64,000 nt of DNA, taken from NCBI GenBank assembly GCA_965205785.1, contig OZ242188.1:1426001-1490000 (forward strand), given 5' to 3'. Every line of letters begins with the position of its first letter. The stretch's first letter is position 1. The notes under the pieces were generated by a model. That model saw nothing but the letters and a program-made list of their open reading frames with translations, ran no database searches and was not told the origin of the DNA. Of this stretch, positions 25,255-35,746 are shown one piece after another. This DNA comes from BJGV01 sp965205785 (GTDB lineage Bacteria > Pseudomonadota > Gammaproteobacteria > Burkholderiales > Nitrosomonadaceae). Both the position numbers and the translations under genes were made by a program.

Positions 25255-27762
25255 ATGAATTTTATTAAGCTCTCCTTGCGTATGCTACATCGTGACTTAC
25301 GTGCAGGCGAACTGCATGTGCTGATATTTGCACTTGTAATTGCAGTTGGTGGGATGACCACAGTAGGGTTCTTTACTGACCGGGTACAGTTGGCTCTTTC
25401 TCGTCAGGGAAACCAATTGCTTGGTGCAGATCTAGTCATTGTTTCTGATCGTCCTCTTCCACAGCGTTATACAGAAGAGGCAATCAAACTTGGACTGAAT
25501 ACTTCGACAGCACTTAAATTTCCCAGTATGGTAGTCAAAGGAAATAAAAATATTCTGGTTGGGATAAAGGCAGTAACCCCTGGTTATCCTTTGCGTGGTG
25601 AATTGCGTATTACAGATGACATTGGTAAGACTTCTACATACAAAAATGATCATGTTGCAAATGGAATTCCACCACCAGGATCAGTGTGGGTGGGGGAGAA
25701 ACTGGCTGCTCGTTTAGAGCTAAAAAAAGGAGACACGATCGAGCTGGGAGAAGCAAGGCTAATCGTAGCTTCAGAAATTACTCAGGAACCAGATTATTCA
25801 ATTGGCTTCATAAATCTTGGACCTCGGGTATTGATCAATGCGATTGACCTGCCTGCAACTGGTTTAATACAACAAGGTAGTCGTATTTCATATCGTTTGT
25901 TGATTGGGGGTAACGCAGGTTTTGTAGAGAATCTGCGGAACTGGGTGCAACCTAATTTGGCACTAGGAGAAAGAATTGAAGGTATTCGTGATGCTCGTCC
26001 AGAAATTAAAGCAGCACTTGAGCGGGCAGAAAAATTTTTAAGTCTTGCTGCTATGGCAAGTGTAGTTTTGGCAGCAGCAGCAGTAGCGCTTACAGCACGA
26101 AGATTTATCACGCGCCATTTGGATGGCTGTGCGGTTATGCGTTGTCTGGGTGCAAGACAAAATGAAGTGTTGTATCTATACCTGTATCATTTCATCATTC
26201 TTGGCTTAATTGCAAGCATTATGGGATGTTTACTAGGACTTGTTGCCCAAGAAGCACTGGTTTATTGGCTCTCTACAATGATAGAGGTTGAATTACCCTG
26301 GCCTAGTTTATTTCCTTTTTTGCAGGGTATATTAGTTGGGGTAGTGTTATTGCTAGGCTTTGCTTTGCCTCCTTTACTCAATTTACGCAGTGTACCTGCA
26401 TTGCGTGTATTACGACGTGATATTGGAAACTCCAATGCTCATAGTTTGACAGGCTACGCATTGGGACTTGCTGTATTATCAGTATTGTTTTTGTGGAAGG
26501 CTGGCGATGTTCGTTTGGGATTTTCAGCCATGGCTGGATTTATTGCCGCAATAGCAATTTTTGGTTTACTTGGATTTTTTTTGGTAAAAACCATTTCAAG
26601 TGTGCGTAGTAAAACAGGAGGGACATGGAAATATGGGTTAGCTAGTATATGGAGACGTGCTAACACCAGTGTGATACAAGCTGTGGCTCTTGGACTAGGA
26701 TTGATGGCTTTACTTACATTGACACTGATTCGCAGTGATTTGTTACAAAACTGGCAGACCAGTCTTCCATCCGATACGCCCAACCGTTTTTTAGTAAATA
26801 TTCAGGAGGATCAGTTACAGCCACTACAAGCATTTTTTAGGCAGCATGATGTGCTACAACCTTCTGTATACCCAATGGTACGAGGTCGACTGACTTCTAT
26901 TAATGGTAGATTAGTATTACCTGATAGCTATTCCAGTGCACGAGCAAAAAGATTAGTAAAACGGGAATTTAATCTGTCGTGGGCAAACGAAATGCGCAGT
27001 GATAACCAGATTATAGAGGGAAAATGGTGGCAAAGTGGTGATGCGGGGAAGGCAGTTTTGTCTATGGAAGAAGGTGTTGCAAAAGCAATAGGCGTGAAGT
27101 TGGGAGATAGGTTAGATTTCGATGTTGCAGGCAGTAATTTTTCTGCTGTGGTGAATAGTATACGTAAAGTAGATTGGGATTCATTCCGTGTAAATTTTTT
27201 TGCAGTAACGCCGCCAGGCGTACTGGAAAAATATCCAACAAGCTATATTACTAGCTTCTATTTACCACAGAGTCAGATGGATATGATGAACCAATTAGTA
27301 ATAGCTTTTCCAAACTTCCTAGTGATAGATGTAGCAACTATTATTACTCAAGTACAAAAAGTTATTGAGCAAGTGACTAAAGCGATTGAATTTGTTTTCT
27401 TGTTTACACTCTTAGCTGGAATAATAGTATTGTATGCGGCAGTTATCTCTACTCAAGATGAACGTATTTATGAGGCAGCTATATTTCGCACTTTAGGCGC
27501 AAAAAGTAGCCAATTAATTAGTGCCTGGACAGTTGAATTCGTAATACTAGGTGGTTTATCTGGATTATTTGCTTCAATGGGGGCAAGTGCATTGGGCTAT
27601 GTTATCGGAAAATACACATTAAATCTGTCTTATACCTTTAATGTATGGATTTGGCTGATAGGTTTATTTGCCGGGATTTTAGGCGTGATGGTAGCGGGAA
27701 TGATGGGCACACGAAGTGCACTGATAAGCCCACCAATTATAGTACTTAGGCGGATTGGGTAA
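25255..27762 (+). CDS. ABC transporter permease, FtsX family (YbbP type)
   Basis: An 835-residue permease with an N-terminal span (about 20-40), a large periplasmic MacB-like domain, two blocks of hydrophobic segments in the middle (about 260-450), a second periplasmic region, and a final FtsX block (about 705-825) containing EAAIFRTLGAKSSQL. The length and doubled FtsX layout match YbbP. It is translated with the preceding ATPase. The position beside tesA supports YbbA-YbbP, for which the substrate is not established. Confidence 0.92.
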   Translation: MNFIKLSLRMLHRDLRAGELHVLIFALVIAVGGMTTVGFFTDRVQLALSRQGNQLLGADLVIVSDRPLPQRYTEEAIKLGLNTSTALKFPSMVVKGNKNILVGIKAVTPGYPLRGELRITDDIGKTSTYKNDHVANGIPPPGSVWVGEKLAARLELKKGDTIELGEARLIVASEITQEPDYSIGFINLGPRVLINAIDLPATGLIQQGSRISYRLLIGGNAGFVENLRNWVQPNLALGERIEGIRDARPEIKAALERAEKFLSLAAMASVVLAAAAVALTARRFITRHLDGCAVMRCLGARQNEVLYLYLYHFIILGLIASIMGCLLGLVAQEALVYWLSTMIEVELPWPSLFPFLQGILVGVVLLLGFALPPLLNLRSVPALRVLRRDIGNSNAHSLTGYALGLAVLSVLFLWKAGDVRLGFSAMAGFIAAIAIFGLLGFFLVKTISSVRSKTGGTWKYGLASIWRRANTSVIQAVALGLGLMALLTLTLIRSDLLQNWQTSLPSDTPNRFLVNIQEDQLQPLQAFFRQHDVLQPSVYPMVRGRLTSINGRLVLPDSYSSARAKRLVKREFNLSWANEMRSDNQIIEGKWWQSGDAGKAVLSMEEGVAKAIGVKLGDRLDFDVAGSNFSAVVNSIRKVDWDSFRVNFFAVTPPGVLEKYPTSYITSFYLPQSQMDMMNQLVIAFPNFLVIDVATIITQVQKVIEQVTKAIEFVFLFTLLAGIIVLYAAVISTQDERIYEAAIFRTLGAKSSQLISAWTVEFVILGGLSGLFASMGASALGYVIGKYTLNLSYTFNVWIWLIGLFAGILGVMVAGMMGTRSALISPPIIVLRRIG

Positions 27763-27790
27763 TAATTAGGTTGTAGTTTCTAGTAAAACA

Positions 27791-28240
27791 TTAAAATGGT
27801 ATATCATCGTCCATATCTCCAAACCCGTTATTAGCAGCGCTTGCAGAGCTATCTTTAGCAGGTGTAGTTTTATCATTTTTGTTTTCTATTTCAAAACTGC
27901 TGCCTCCAGGTTTACTACCCAGCATTTTCATATCATTTGCGATTATTTCAGTTGTATATCGGTCAGTACCTGCTTTATCTGTCCATTTACGAGTTTCCAA
28001 TCTGCCTTCAACATATACTGATCGACCTTTTTTCAGATATTCACCCGCAATCTCAGCAAGTCTTCTATAAAACGTTATACGATGCCATTCAGTTTTTTCT
28101 TGTTTCTCACCTGTTTTATCTTTCCAGGTTTCGGTAGTTGCTAATGTGATGTTGGTGACTGCGTCACCATTAGGCATGTAACGAACCTCTGGGTCTTTAC
28201 CAAGATTTCCAATAAGTATGACTTTGTTTATTGATGCCAT
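27791..28240 (-). CDS. ssb: Single-stranded DNA-binding protein
   Basis: Binds ssDNA during replication, repair and recombination. The OB-fold covers residues 1-110 (starting MASINKVILIGNLGKDPEVRYMPNG), followed by a short flexible linker and the acidic tip DMDDDIPF that recruits partner proteins. Length 149 is normal. It begins directly at the end of the MFS gene (stop and ATG adjacent). The uvrA/MFS/ssb neighbourhood is common in betaproteobacteria. Confidence 0.97.
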   Translation of the reverse strand: MASINKVILIGNLGKDPEVRYMPNGDAVTNITLATTETWKDKTGEKQEKTEWHRITFYRRLAEIAGEYLKKGRSVYVEGRLETRKWTDKAGTDRYTTEIIANDMKMLGSKPGGSSFEIENKNDKTTPAKDSSASAANNGFGDMDDDIPF

Positions 28241-29626
28241 TTATACTTCTCCCTCTAGTATTTGAACAACTCTTGCTTCATCAAAACCCTTCATATCTAC
28301 TTTTAGGTAAGCGACTCCTTCATTTGCTAGTACCAGAGCCTCATGAACACCATTTAAAGATGCCAGTTCTCGTGATAAGCCATTTGCTTCATCTGTTTTC
28401 ATTTCCTTCACATGGTACATTTTTGTACGCACTGCTGCAGGAGCTTTCATAGTAATAGCAAGTACTAGCCATAATGCCAGTAGAATGCTACAAAATGCAA
28501 ATAATGCTGGGCCTCCTTGATGCTCATATAGATAACCTCCTACCGTTGCTCCAACAAATGCTCCTAGAAATTGGATACTACTATATACACCAATAGCCGT
28601 TCCTTTCGCGCCTACTGGAGAAATTTTTGAAATAAGAGATGGTAAGCTGGCTTCAAGAAGATTGAATGCTGTAAAGAATACCAGCAACGCAACTGTCATT
28701 CCTAGTACAGAATCAAGTGTAAGTGCTAATAGAGCCTGGCTTACAAGTAATATAAATACTGCAATTGAAAATACTGGTTTAAGCTTAACTTTTTTTTCAG
28801 AATAGATGATGACTGGAATGATGAGCAACATGGAAACAAGTAATACTGGCAAATATATCTGCCAATGGTCATCTGCTTCTAATCCAGCTCCTCGCAGTGA
28901 TAGTGGAATCACAAGCCAAAGTGCCATAAGTGTAGCATGTAAGGCAAATACACCGAAATTCAGGCGTAACAATTCAGGATTCTGTAGTACATTGATGAAG
29001 CGTCCGGGAGCTGCCTCAGTATCTGAATGGAAGCGGCAAATTAGCGGATTAGGAATAATCTTGTAAACCACTATGATAGCTAGTGATGCAAGTATTCCTG
29101 TCATGATAAAGATCCCCGGCACTCCTATCAGGCGATTTAATCCGGGCGCAATGATAAGTGAAAGAGCAAAGACAGTACCAATAGTCATCCCAATCGCAGC
29201 CATAGCTTTGGTACGATGTTCTTCACGAGTAAGATCAGCAGCCAGTGCCATTACTGCAGCAGAGATTGCACCTGAACCTTGGACAACACGACCAAGGATT
29301 ACCCAATAAATATTATCAGCAGAAGCTGCTATAAAACTTCCTAGAGTAAATAATATCAAACCAATATAAATAACTGGCTTTCGCCCGATACGATCAGACA
29401 GCCAGCCAAAAGGGATTTGAAGTATTGCTTGCGTGAGTCCGTAGGCACCAAGTGCAATACCGACTAGCGTGTAATTGTCTCCACCGGGTAAGTGCTCCGC
29501 ATAAAACGCAAATACTGGGAGAATAATGAACATTCCAAGCATGCGTAACCCATAGATCGTTGCTAAGCCAGCAGTAGCTCGGATCTCAATTGGGGACATT
29601 TTTTCAGGAGATGAAGAGACAGACAT
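28241..29626 (-). CDS. Major facilitator superfamily transporter
   Basis: A 461-residue protein with about 12 hydrophobic segments and the MFS loop 2-3 motif GWLSDRIGRKPVIY near residue 78. The C-terminal soluble tail (from about residue 395) has a small domain ending EARVVQILEGEV. Proteins of this type beside uvrA and ssb are often annotated as drug or sugar exporters (YajR-like); the C-terminal domain after the twelfth span fits YajR. Substrate unknown. It is transcribed away from uvrA with 66 nt between starts. Confidence 0.9.
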   Translation of the reverse strand: MSVSSSPEKMSPIEIRATAGLATIYGLRMLGMFIILPVFAFYAEHLPGGDNYTLVGIALGAYGLTQAILQIPFGWLSDRIGRKPVIYIGLILFTLGSFIAASADNIYWVILGRVVQGSGAISAAVMALAADLTREEHRTKAMAAIGMTIGTVFALSLIIAPGLNRLIGVPGIFIMTGILASLAIIVVYKIIPNPLICRFHSDTEAAPGRFINVLQNPELLRLNFGVFALHATLMALWLVIPLSLRGAGLEADDHWQIYLPVLLVSMLLIIPVIIYSEKKVKLKPVFSIAVFILLVSQALLALTLDSVLGMTVALLVFFTAFNLLEASLPSLISKISPVGAKGTAIGVYSSIQFLGAFVGATVGGYLYEHQGGPALFAFCSILLALWLVLAITMKAPAAVRTKMYHVKEMKTDEANGLSRELASLNGVHEALVLANEGVAYLKVDMKGFDEARVVQILEGEV

Positions 29627-29692
29627 TAATCAGATTAGGAAAACACTGGAAAGTTGGGTATATTAGCAGGTTGATCAGTGCTTAGGTAGAAG

Positions 29693-32521
29693 ATGGAACT
29701 TATCAAAATTCGCGGTGCACGTACACACAATCTGAAAAACGTCAGTATTGATCTGCCACGTAATAAATTAATTGTAATTACTGGATTATCAGGATCAGGT
29801 AAATCTTCACTTGCCTTTGACACGCTTTATGCGGAAGGTCAGCGGCGCTATGTGGAGTCTCTTTCGGCGTACGCCCGGCAATTCCTTCAATTAATGGAAA
29901 AGCCAGATGTAGATTTGATTGAGGGACTTTCTCCTGCAATAGCTATAGAACAGAAAGCAACCTCTCATAATCCTCGCTCTACTGTTGGGACTGTAACTGA
30001 AATTCATGATTACATGCGTTTATTATTTGCACGTATAGGTGATCCACAATGTCCAGAGCATCAGATTACTCTTGCAGCCCAAAGTGTTTCACAAATGGTA
30101 GATCATGTATTAAAGCTTCCTCAAGATACTAAATTAATGATTCTTTCTCCTATTGTAGTGGGGCGGAAAGGGGAGCAGGCAGATCTTTTTGATGAGTTAT
30201 GTGCGCAAGGTTTTGTACGTTTACGGATCAATGGAAAGATTTATGAAATTGATGATCTTCCAAAATTACAAAAGACTAAGAAGCACACAGTAGAAATAGT
30301 AGTGGACCGACTAAAAGTTTCGTCTGATTGCAAACAACGTCTTGCGGAGTCATTTGAGACAGCACTACGTCATGCTGATGGGCGAGCATTAGCTGTAGAA
30401 ATGGATTCTGGTCGTGAGCATCTTTTTTCCGCTAAGTTTAGTTGTCCCATGTGTGATTATTCTCTATCAGAATTAGAGCCAAGATTGTTCTCCTTTAACA
30501 ATCCAATGGGTGCATGCACAGAATGCGATGGTCTTGGGCAAATTACATTTTTTGATCCTAAACGTGTTGTTGCTTTCCCCCATCTATCATTAGCCTCTGG
30601 CGCAATTAAGGGCTGGGATCGGCGCAATCAATTTTATTTTCAGATTTTAGAAGGACTTTCAAAGCACTATGGTTTTGACTTGGAAAAACCGTTTGAACAG
30701 CTTTGTTCAAATATACAAGATACCATCCTGGATGGGTCAGGCAAGGAGAAGATTTTATTTTCTTATCTAACTGGGAATGGTTCTAGGAGTAAGCGAGAGC
30801 ACGTTTTTGAAGGTGTTATTCCAAGCTTGAAGCGCCGCTATAAAGAGACAGATTCATTAGCGGTTCGAGAAGAGCTAGCAAAATATCTTAATTCTCAAAT
30901 TTGCCCCAAGTGTGATGGTACTCGTCTTTGTCGTGAAGCTCGTCACGTTAAGGTTGGGGGGCAAGCTATTTATGAAATTAATTCACTGCCACTCAAGCAA
31001 GCTAGAAATTTTTTCAATCAAATAAAACTTACTGGGCACAAGCGTTCCATTGCTGAACGAATTGTTAAAGAAATATCTAGTCGCTTACAGTTTCTAAATA
31101 ATGTCGGGCTTGATTATCTATCATTGGACCGATCTGCTGATACATTATCAGGTGGTGAATCACAACGTATTCGATTGGCGAGTCAGATTGGATCAGGGTT
31201 GACAGGTGTAATGTACGTTCTAGATGAGCCTTCCATTGGATTGCATCAGCGTGATAATGGACGCCTCTTAGACACTCTCAAGAATTTACGCGACCTTGGT
31301 AATAGTGTGATTGTTGTAGAGCATGATCGAGATGCCATACTTTCTGCTAATTATGTGATAGATATGGGTCCTGGCGCAGGCGAGCATGGTGGGTTTATCG
31401 TTGCTCAGGGAAAACCACAAGCTATTCACAAAAGTAAAGAGTCGCTTACTGGGAAGTATATTTCTGGTGAGCTAGATATCGAGATACCTAAAAAGCGAGT
31501 TAAGCCAACAGATGATCGTTGGCTGACGATCAAAGGAGCTTCAGGCAACAATCTGAAGAATGTTAACTTTAATCTGCCCGTAGGAATGTTTGTTTGTGTT
31601 ACAGGAGTATCTGGTTCCGGTAAGTCTACACTTGTCAATAATACTCTTTACTATGCTATGGCACGACATTTGTATGGTAGTAATGTAGAGCCTGCACCTC
31701 ATCAATCTATTGAAGGCATAGCTTTTTTTGATAAAGTTATTAATATGGATCAGAGCCCAATTGGACGCACTCCACGTTCTAATCCAGCAACGTATACTGG
31801 ATTATTTACATCTATCCGAGAATTATTTTCAGGCGTCCCTCAAGCGCGAGAACGTGGTTATAGCCCTGGTCGATTTTCTTTTAATGTTAGAGGTGGTCGT
31901 TGCGAAGCTTGTCAAGGAGATGGCCTGATTAAAGTAGAAATGCATTTCTTGCCAGATATATACGTATCCTGTGATGTTTGCCATGGTAAACGTTATAACC
32001 GTGAGACACTTGAAATTCAGTATAAGAGCAAAAACATTATAGAGATTCTACAAATGACAGTTGAGCAAGCATATGAATTTTTTGCTCAAGTGCCCGTTGT
32101 GGCACGCAAACTGAGAACTTTAATAGATGTGGGATTAGGTTACATTACACTAGGACAATCTGCGACTACACTTTCAGGAGGCGAAGCGCAGCGTGTAAAG
32201 TTATCATTGGAACTTTCAAAACGTGATACAGGGCGAACCTTGTACATACTTGATGAGCCAACCACCGGATTACATTTCCAAGATATAGATATGTTGTTAA
32301 AAGTGTTACATCGATTACGAAACCATGGAAACACTGTGGTAGTTATTGAGCATAATCTTGATGTAATTAAAACTGCAGATTGGGTTATTGATCTTGGTCC
32401 TGAGGGTGGTAATGCTGGTGGTCAGGTTATTGTTGAAGGGCCGCCAGAGGAAGTTGCAAAACACAAGATGAGTTTTACAGGACACTATCTCAGAACTGTA
32501 CTAAATATACGGGCTAAATAG
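29693..32521 (+). CDS. uvrA: Excinuclease ABC subunit A
   Basis: Damage-recognition ATPase of nucleotide excision repair. The 942-residue protein has two ABC-type halves, each with Walker A (GLSGSGKSS near 32 and GVSGSGKST near 640), signature motifs LSGGESQR and LSGGEAQR, and zinc-binding cysteine pairs (CPMC...CTEC and CEAC...CDVC). Length is normal (E. coli 940). The shared upstream region with the MFS/ssb pair is short; I see no clear LexA box. Confidence 0.98.
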   Translation: MELIKIRGARTHNLKNVSIDLPRNKLIVITGLSGSGKSSLAFDTLYAEGQRRYVESLSAYARQFLQLMEKPDVDLIEGLSPAIAIEQKATSHNPRSTVGTVTEIHDYMRLLFARIGDPQCPEHQITLAAQSVSQMVDHVLKLPQDTKLMILSPIVVGRKGEQADLFDELCAQGFVRLRINGKIYEIDDLPKLQKTKKHTVEIVVDRLKVSSDCKQRLAESFETALRHADGRALAVEMDSGREHLFSAKFSCPMCDYSLSELEPRLFSFNNPMGACTECDGLGQITFFDPKRVVAFPHLSLASGAIKGWDRRNQFYFQILEGLSKHYGFDLEKPFEQLCSNIQDTILDGSGKEKILFSYLTGNGSRSKREHVFEGVIPSLKRRYKETDSLAVREELAKYLNSQICPKCDGTRLCREARHVKVGGQAIYEINSLPLKQARNFFNQIKLTGHKRSIAERIVKEISSRLQFLNNVGLDYLSLDRSADTLSGGESQRIRLASQIGSGLTGVMYVLDEPSIGLHQRDNGRLLDTLKNLRDLGNSVIVVEHDRDAILSANYVIDMGPGAGEHGGFIVAQGKPQAIHKSKESLTGKYISGELDIEIPKKRVKPTDDRWLTIKGASGNNLKNVNFNLPVGMFVCVTGVSGSGKSTLVNNTLYYAMARHLYGSNVEPAPHQSIEGIAFFDKVINMDQSPIGRTPRSNPATYTGLFTSIRELFSGVPQARERGYSPGRFSFNVRGGRCEACQGDGLIKVEMHFLPDIYVSCDVCHGKRYNRETLEIQYKSKNIIEILQMTVEQAYEFFAQVPVVARKLRTLIDVGLGYITLGQSATTLSGGEAQRVKLSLELSKRDTGRTLYILDEPTTGLHFQDIDMLLKVLHRLRNHGNTVVVIEHNLDVIKTADWVIDLGPEGGNAGGQVIVEGPPEEVAKHKMSFTGHYLRTVLNIRAK

Positions 32522-32685
32522 GTATAAAATGAATTCCCACAAATTTCATCTTGATAGTTTTAATTATTACCATTGTTGCTGATCCATTAATCATAGTACT
32601 TCAATATTTTAAGACTTAGATTTGTATTTTTTTATGTCATTGTAGTATTAAAATAGTACTTCTGAATTATTAAAGGAAAGTATAA

Positions 32686-33378
32686 ATGGCAGCAACTATA
32701 CTAGTTGTAGAAGATGAGCCAGCAATACAGGAACTGATTTCGTATGGTTTGCGACAAGCTGGGCATGAAACCTTCTGTGCAGGGGATGCAGAACAGGCTA
32801 TGAAAATTGTGAATGATGTATTGCCTGATTTAGTATTACTTGACTGGATGTTGCCAGGAATGAGTGGTATTGAATTTGCAAAAATGTTGCGGCAAGTTCC
32901 TAGAACAAAGAATATTCCTATTATTATGCTTACTGCACGCACAGAGGAGAGTGATAAAGTATCAGGGTTAGAGGTCGGCGCAGATGACTATATTACTAAG
33001 CCTTTTTCACCACGTGAGTTGGTTGCACGGATTAAGGCAGTTTTACGACGACGTTCACCAGAGGCTGCTGATGATATTGTTGAAATCAGCGGATTAAGAC
33101 TTGATCCGGTTACACATCGTGTGACTGTAAGTGACCATGAAGTGATATTAGGCCCTACAGAGTTTCGGCTATTGTATTTCTTGATGACTCATTCAGAGCG
33201 AGTACATTCACGCTCACAATTACTTGATGGAGTATGGGGAGATCATGTTTTTGTTGAAGATCGTACAGTTGATGTTCATATAAGAAGATTACGTAAGATA
33301 CTGGAACCTGTTGGCAAGGATGGGTTAGTGCAAACTGTAAGAGGATCAGGTTACCGACTGTCTGTTGGAAGGGCATAG
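32686..33378 (+). CDS. phoB: Phosphate-regulon response regulator PhoB
   Basis: An OmpR/PhoB-type response regulator, 230 residues. The receiver domain has the acidic pair in VEDEPA, the phosphorylated Asp in LLDWMLPGMSG (about residue 54), TAR and the Lys in ITKPFSPREL. The winged-helix C-terminal domain carries RLRKILEP and VRGSGYRLS. The KPFSPREL and WGDHVFVEDRTVDVHIRRLRK segments favour PhoB over other members. It is followed 60 nt later by its kinase. No pst genes or phoU are in the window. Confidence 0.93.
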   Translation: MAATILVVEDEPAIQELISYGLRQAGHETFCAGDAEQAMKIVNDVLPDLVLLDWMLPGMSGIEFAKMLRQVPRTKNIPIIMLTARTEESDKVSGLEVGADDYITKPFSPRELVARIKAVLRRRSPEAADDIVEISGLRLDPVTHRVTVSDHEVILGPTEFRLLYFLMTHSERVHSRSQLLDGVWGDHVFVEDRTVDVHIRRLRKILEPVGKDGLVQTVRGSGYRLSVGRA

Positions 33379-33438
33379 GGTATGGGATAATATTGAAATG
33401 ATGATTCAACTTTATTCTTTGGCTTTGGAATAAATGAC

Positions 33439-34746
33439 GTGTCCCATTTTCCAAGAAATTTATTTATTATCATTTTACTAACTGCTGTAACAGGTAGCTT
33501 GTGGATAATTTTTGATATTGTTATCGCGTTATTATTCTATAGCGTGACATTATTGTTACTCGTTATTTATCACTTACATTATTTAACAGCTCTAGATAGA
33601 TGGTTGCAAATTTCTGATCCTACAACTGTTTCTTTGCCTGATGGGTCTGGTGCTTGGGGTGACGTGTTTGCGCGATTAGCTCGCCTTATGCGAAATCAGA
33701 GCCAAAGTCACCAACAGTTAAGTTTGGCACTTGAACGTCTTCGGCGGGCCACTTCAGCAATGCCTGAAGGCGTGGTAATTCTGGATGAAGCAGATCGCAT
33801 CGAATGGTGTAATCCAGTTGCTGAACAACATTTCGGTATAGATTTTAAGCGAGATGCTGATCAACAAATTACTTTTCTGGTACGTCAGCCTCAGTTTGCT
33901 GAGTATTTGTCAACTCATAATTATAGTGAACCTCTGGTAGTCAAACAAGCGAGGCATCAAGAAATGATTCTTTCTCTACAGTTGGTGCCATATGGAGATA
34001 AACAGAAGTTACTAATAAGTAGAGATATTACAAGTCTTGAAGGTGTGGAGACTATGAGGAGAGATTTTGTTGCCAATGTTTCACATGAACTGCGCACACC
34101 ACTAACAGTGATTGGTGGGTTTTTTGAAACTGCTTCAGAAGAAAAATGGATTTCTTCTGATATGGGTAAACGAACTCTTGTTCTCATGACTGATCAGACC
34201 AAGCGTATGGAACGTCTGGTAGAAGATTTGCTTACACTGTCACGGCTTGAGAATACACAGAATCAGGTGCGCGAAGAAGATGTCAATGTGACTGAGATAC
34301 TGCATGAGTTGTATCATGAAGCAGAATCTTTAAGTACTGGGCGTCATCATATTAATCTTACTCTTGATACTGATATAAAGTTACAGGGGAGCCCAGATGA
34401 ATTACGAAGTGCATTTAGTAATCTTGTTAGTAATGCCATACGCTATACTTCTGAGGGAGGAAAAGTTGATTTGAAGTGGGAATATCAAGATGGGAAGGGT
34501 ATTTTTACAGTACAGGATAGTGGTATTGGCATTGATCAGGAGCATATTCCGCGTTTAGCTGAACGTTTTTACCGAGTGGATCTTAGTCGTTCACGAGGAA
34601 CTGGTGGTACGGGTTTGGGACTTGCGATTGTTAAACATATTCTTAGTCGTCACCAGGCGCACTTGGAGATTATTAGTAAGCCAGGGAAGGGAAGTTCTTT
34701 CAGTGCGTGGTTCCCAGAAAAACGTTCAATAGTTCAAGAGGAATAG
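33439..34746 (+). CDS. phoR: Phosphate-regulon sensor kinase PhoR
   Basis: A membrane histidine kinase, 435 residues. Two hydrophobic segments at the N-terminus (about 8-50) are followed by a PAS domain (about 98-200), a HisKA domain with SHELRTPLTV (phospho-His about residue 216) and an HATPase domain with NLVSNAIRYTSEGG, DSGIGID and GTGLGLAIVKH. The lack of a large periplasmic domain matches PhoR. The start is GTG 33439, since the nearby ATG 33434 is out of frame. It partners the upstream PhoB. Confidence 0.93.
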   Translation: MSHFPRNLFIIILLTAVTGSLWIIFDIVIALLFYSVTLLLLVIYHLHYLTALDRWLQISDPTTVSLPDGSGAWGDVFARLARLMRNQSQSHQQLSLALERLRRATSAMPEGVVILDEADRIEWCNPVAEQHFGIDFKRDADQQITFLVRQPQFAEYLSTHNYSEPLVVKQARHQEMILSLQLVPYGDKQKLLISRDITSLEGVETMRRDFVANVSHELRTPLTVIGGFFETASEEKWISSDMGKRTLVLMTDQTKRMERLVEDLLTLSRLENTQNQVREEDVNVTEILHELYHEAESLSTGRHHINLTLDTDIKLQGSPDELRSAFSNLVSNAIRYTSEGGKVDLKWEYQDGKGIFTVQDSGIGIDQEHIPRLAERFYRVDLSRSRGTGGTGLGLAIVKHILSRHQAHLEIISKPGKGSSFSAWFPEKRSIVQEE

Positions 34747-34788
34747 ATTTTATTTTTTTGAAAAGATACTAAAGATACAATATTCATA

Positions 34789-35679
34789 ATGTTCAATGCT
34801 ATTGAAAATTTTGTTGGGAATACACCTTTGGTAAGGCTCAAACGCTTGCCCGGTAAAACTAGTAATATTCTTCTTGCTAAACTGGAAGGGAATAATCCTG
34901 CAGGCTCTGTAAAAGATCGTCCGGCTTTGTCAATGGTTTTAAATGCACAGAAGCGTGGGGAAATTAAACCAGGGGATACTTTGATTGAAGCAACTAGTGG
35001 TAATACTGGCATAGCTTTAGCGATGGTTGCTGCAATGTTAGATTATCGAATGATACTAGTAATGCCAGAGCATCTTAGTGTGGAGCGACGTCAGTCCATG
35101 AGTGCATATGGCGCAGAGATTGTGCTGACTTCAAAAGAGGGTGGAATGGAGGAAGCAAGAGATGTAGCTGAAAATATGAATAAATCAGGGCGTGGGATTA
35201 TTCTTAATCAATTTTCTAATTCTGATAATCCACTAGCACATTACAAAACTACAGCACCTGAAATCTGGAATGACACTAAAGGTAAAGTTACTCACTTTGT
35301 AAGTAGTATGGGAACTACAGGTACAATCATGGGTTGCTCCAGATATTTCAAGGAAAAAAATCCGGTAATTAAAATTATTGGCGTGCAACCTAAGGAAGGC
35401 GCTCAGATTCCCGGAATTAGAAAATGGCCCGAAGCGTATCTACCAAGGATTTATGATGCGAAACAAGTAGACCAAGTCATGTTGGTTTCTCAGGATGAGG
35501 CGGAAGAAACTACCAGACGTTTAGCAAGAGAAGAGGGCATATTTGCAGGAGTTTCCTCTGGTGGTGCTCTTGCTGCAGCTCTTAAGGTTTCTTCTAGTGT
35601 AGAAAATTCGGTAATTGTTTTTATAATATGTGATCGTGGTGACCGGTATCTTTCAACTGGTATTTTCTCTGATAAATGA
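34789..35679 (+). CDS. cysM: Cysteine synthase B
   Basis: PLP enzyme that makes cysteine from O-acetylserine and sulfide or thiosulfate. The PLP-binding Lys lies in NPAGSVKDRPA (about residue 42) and the substrate loop is EATSGNTGIALA. Length 296 and the segment LARKEGIF-like LAREEGIFAGVSSGG match CysM rather than CysK. It is preceded by phoR at 42 nt, but a functional link is not evident. Confidence 0.95.
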   Translation: MFNAIENFVGNTPLVRLKRLPGKTSNILLAKLEGNNPAGSVKDRPALSMVLNAQKRGEIKPGDTLIEATSGNTGIALAMVAAMLDYRMILVMPEHLSVERRQSMSAYGAEIVLTSKEGGMEEARDVAENMNKSGRGIILNQFSNSDNPLAHYKTTAPEIWNDTKGKVTHFVSSMGTTGTIMGCSRYFKEKNPVIKIIGVQPKEGAQIPGIRKWPEAYLPRIYDAKQVDQVMLVSQDEAEETTRRLAREEGIFAGVSSGGALAAALKVSSSVENSVIVFIICDRGDRYLSTGIFSDK

Positions 35680-35746
35680 TGTATGGGTATATACGATAGA
35701 AGACAGGCTACTTTAAGCCAAAAATTTATATAGAGAGGGGGTATGT

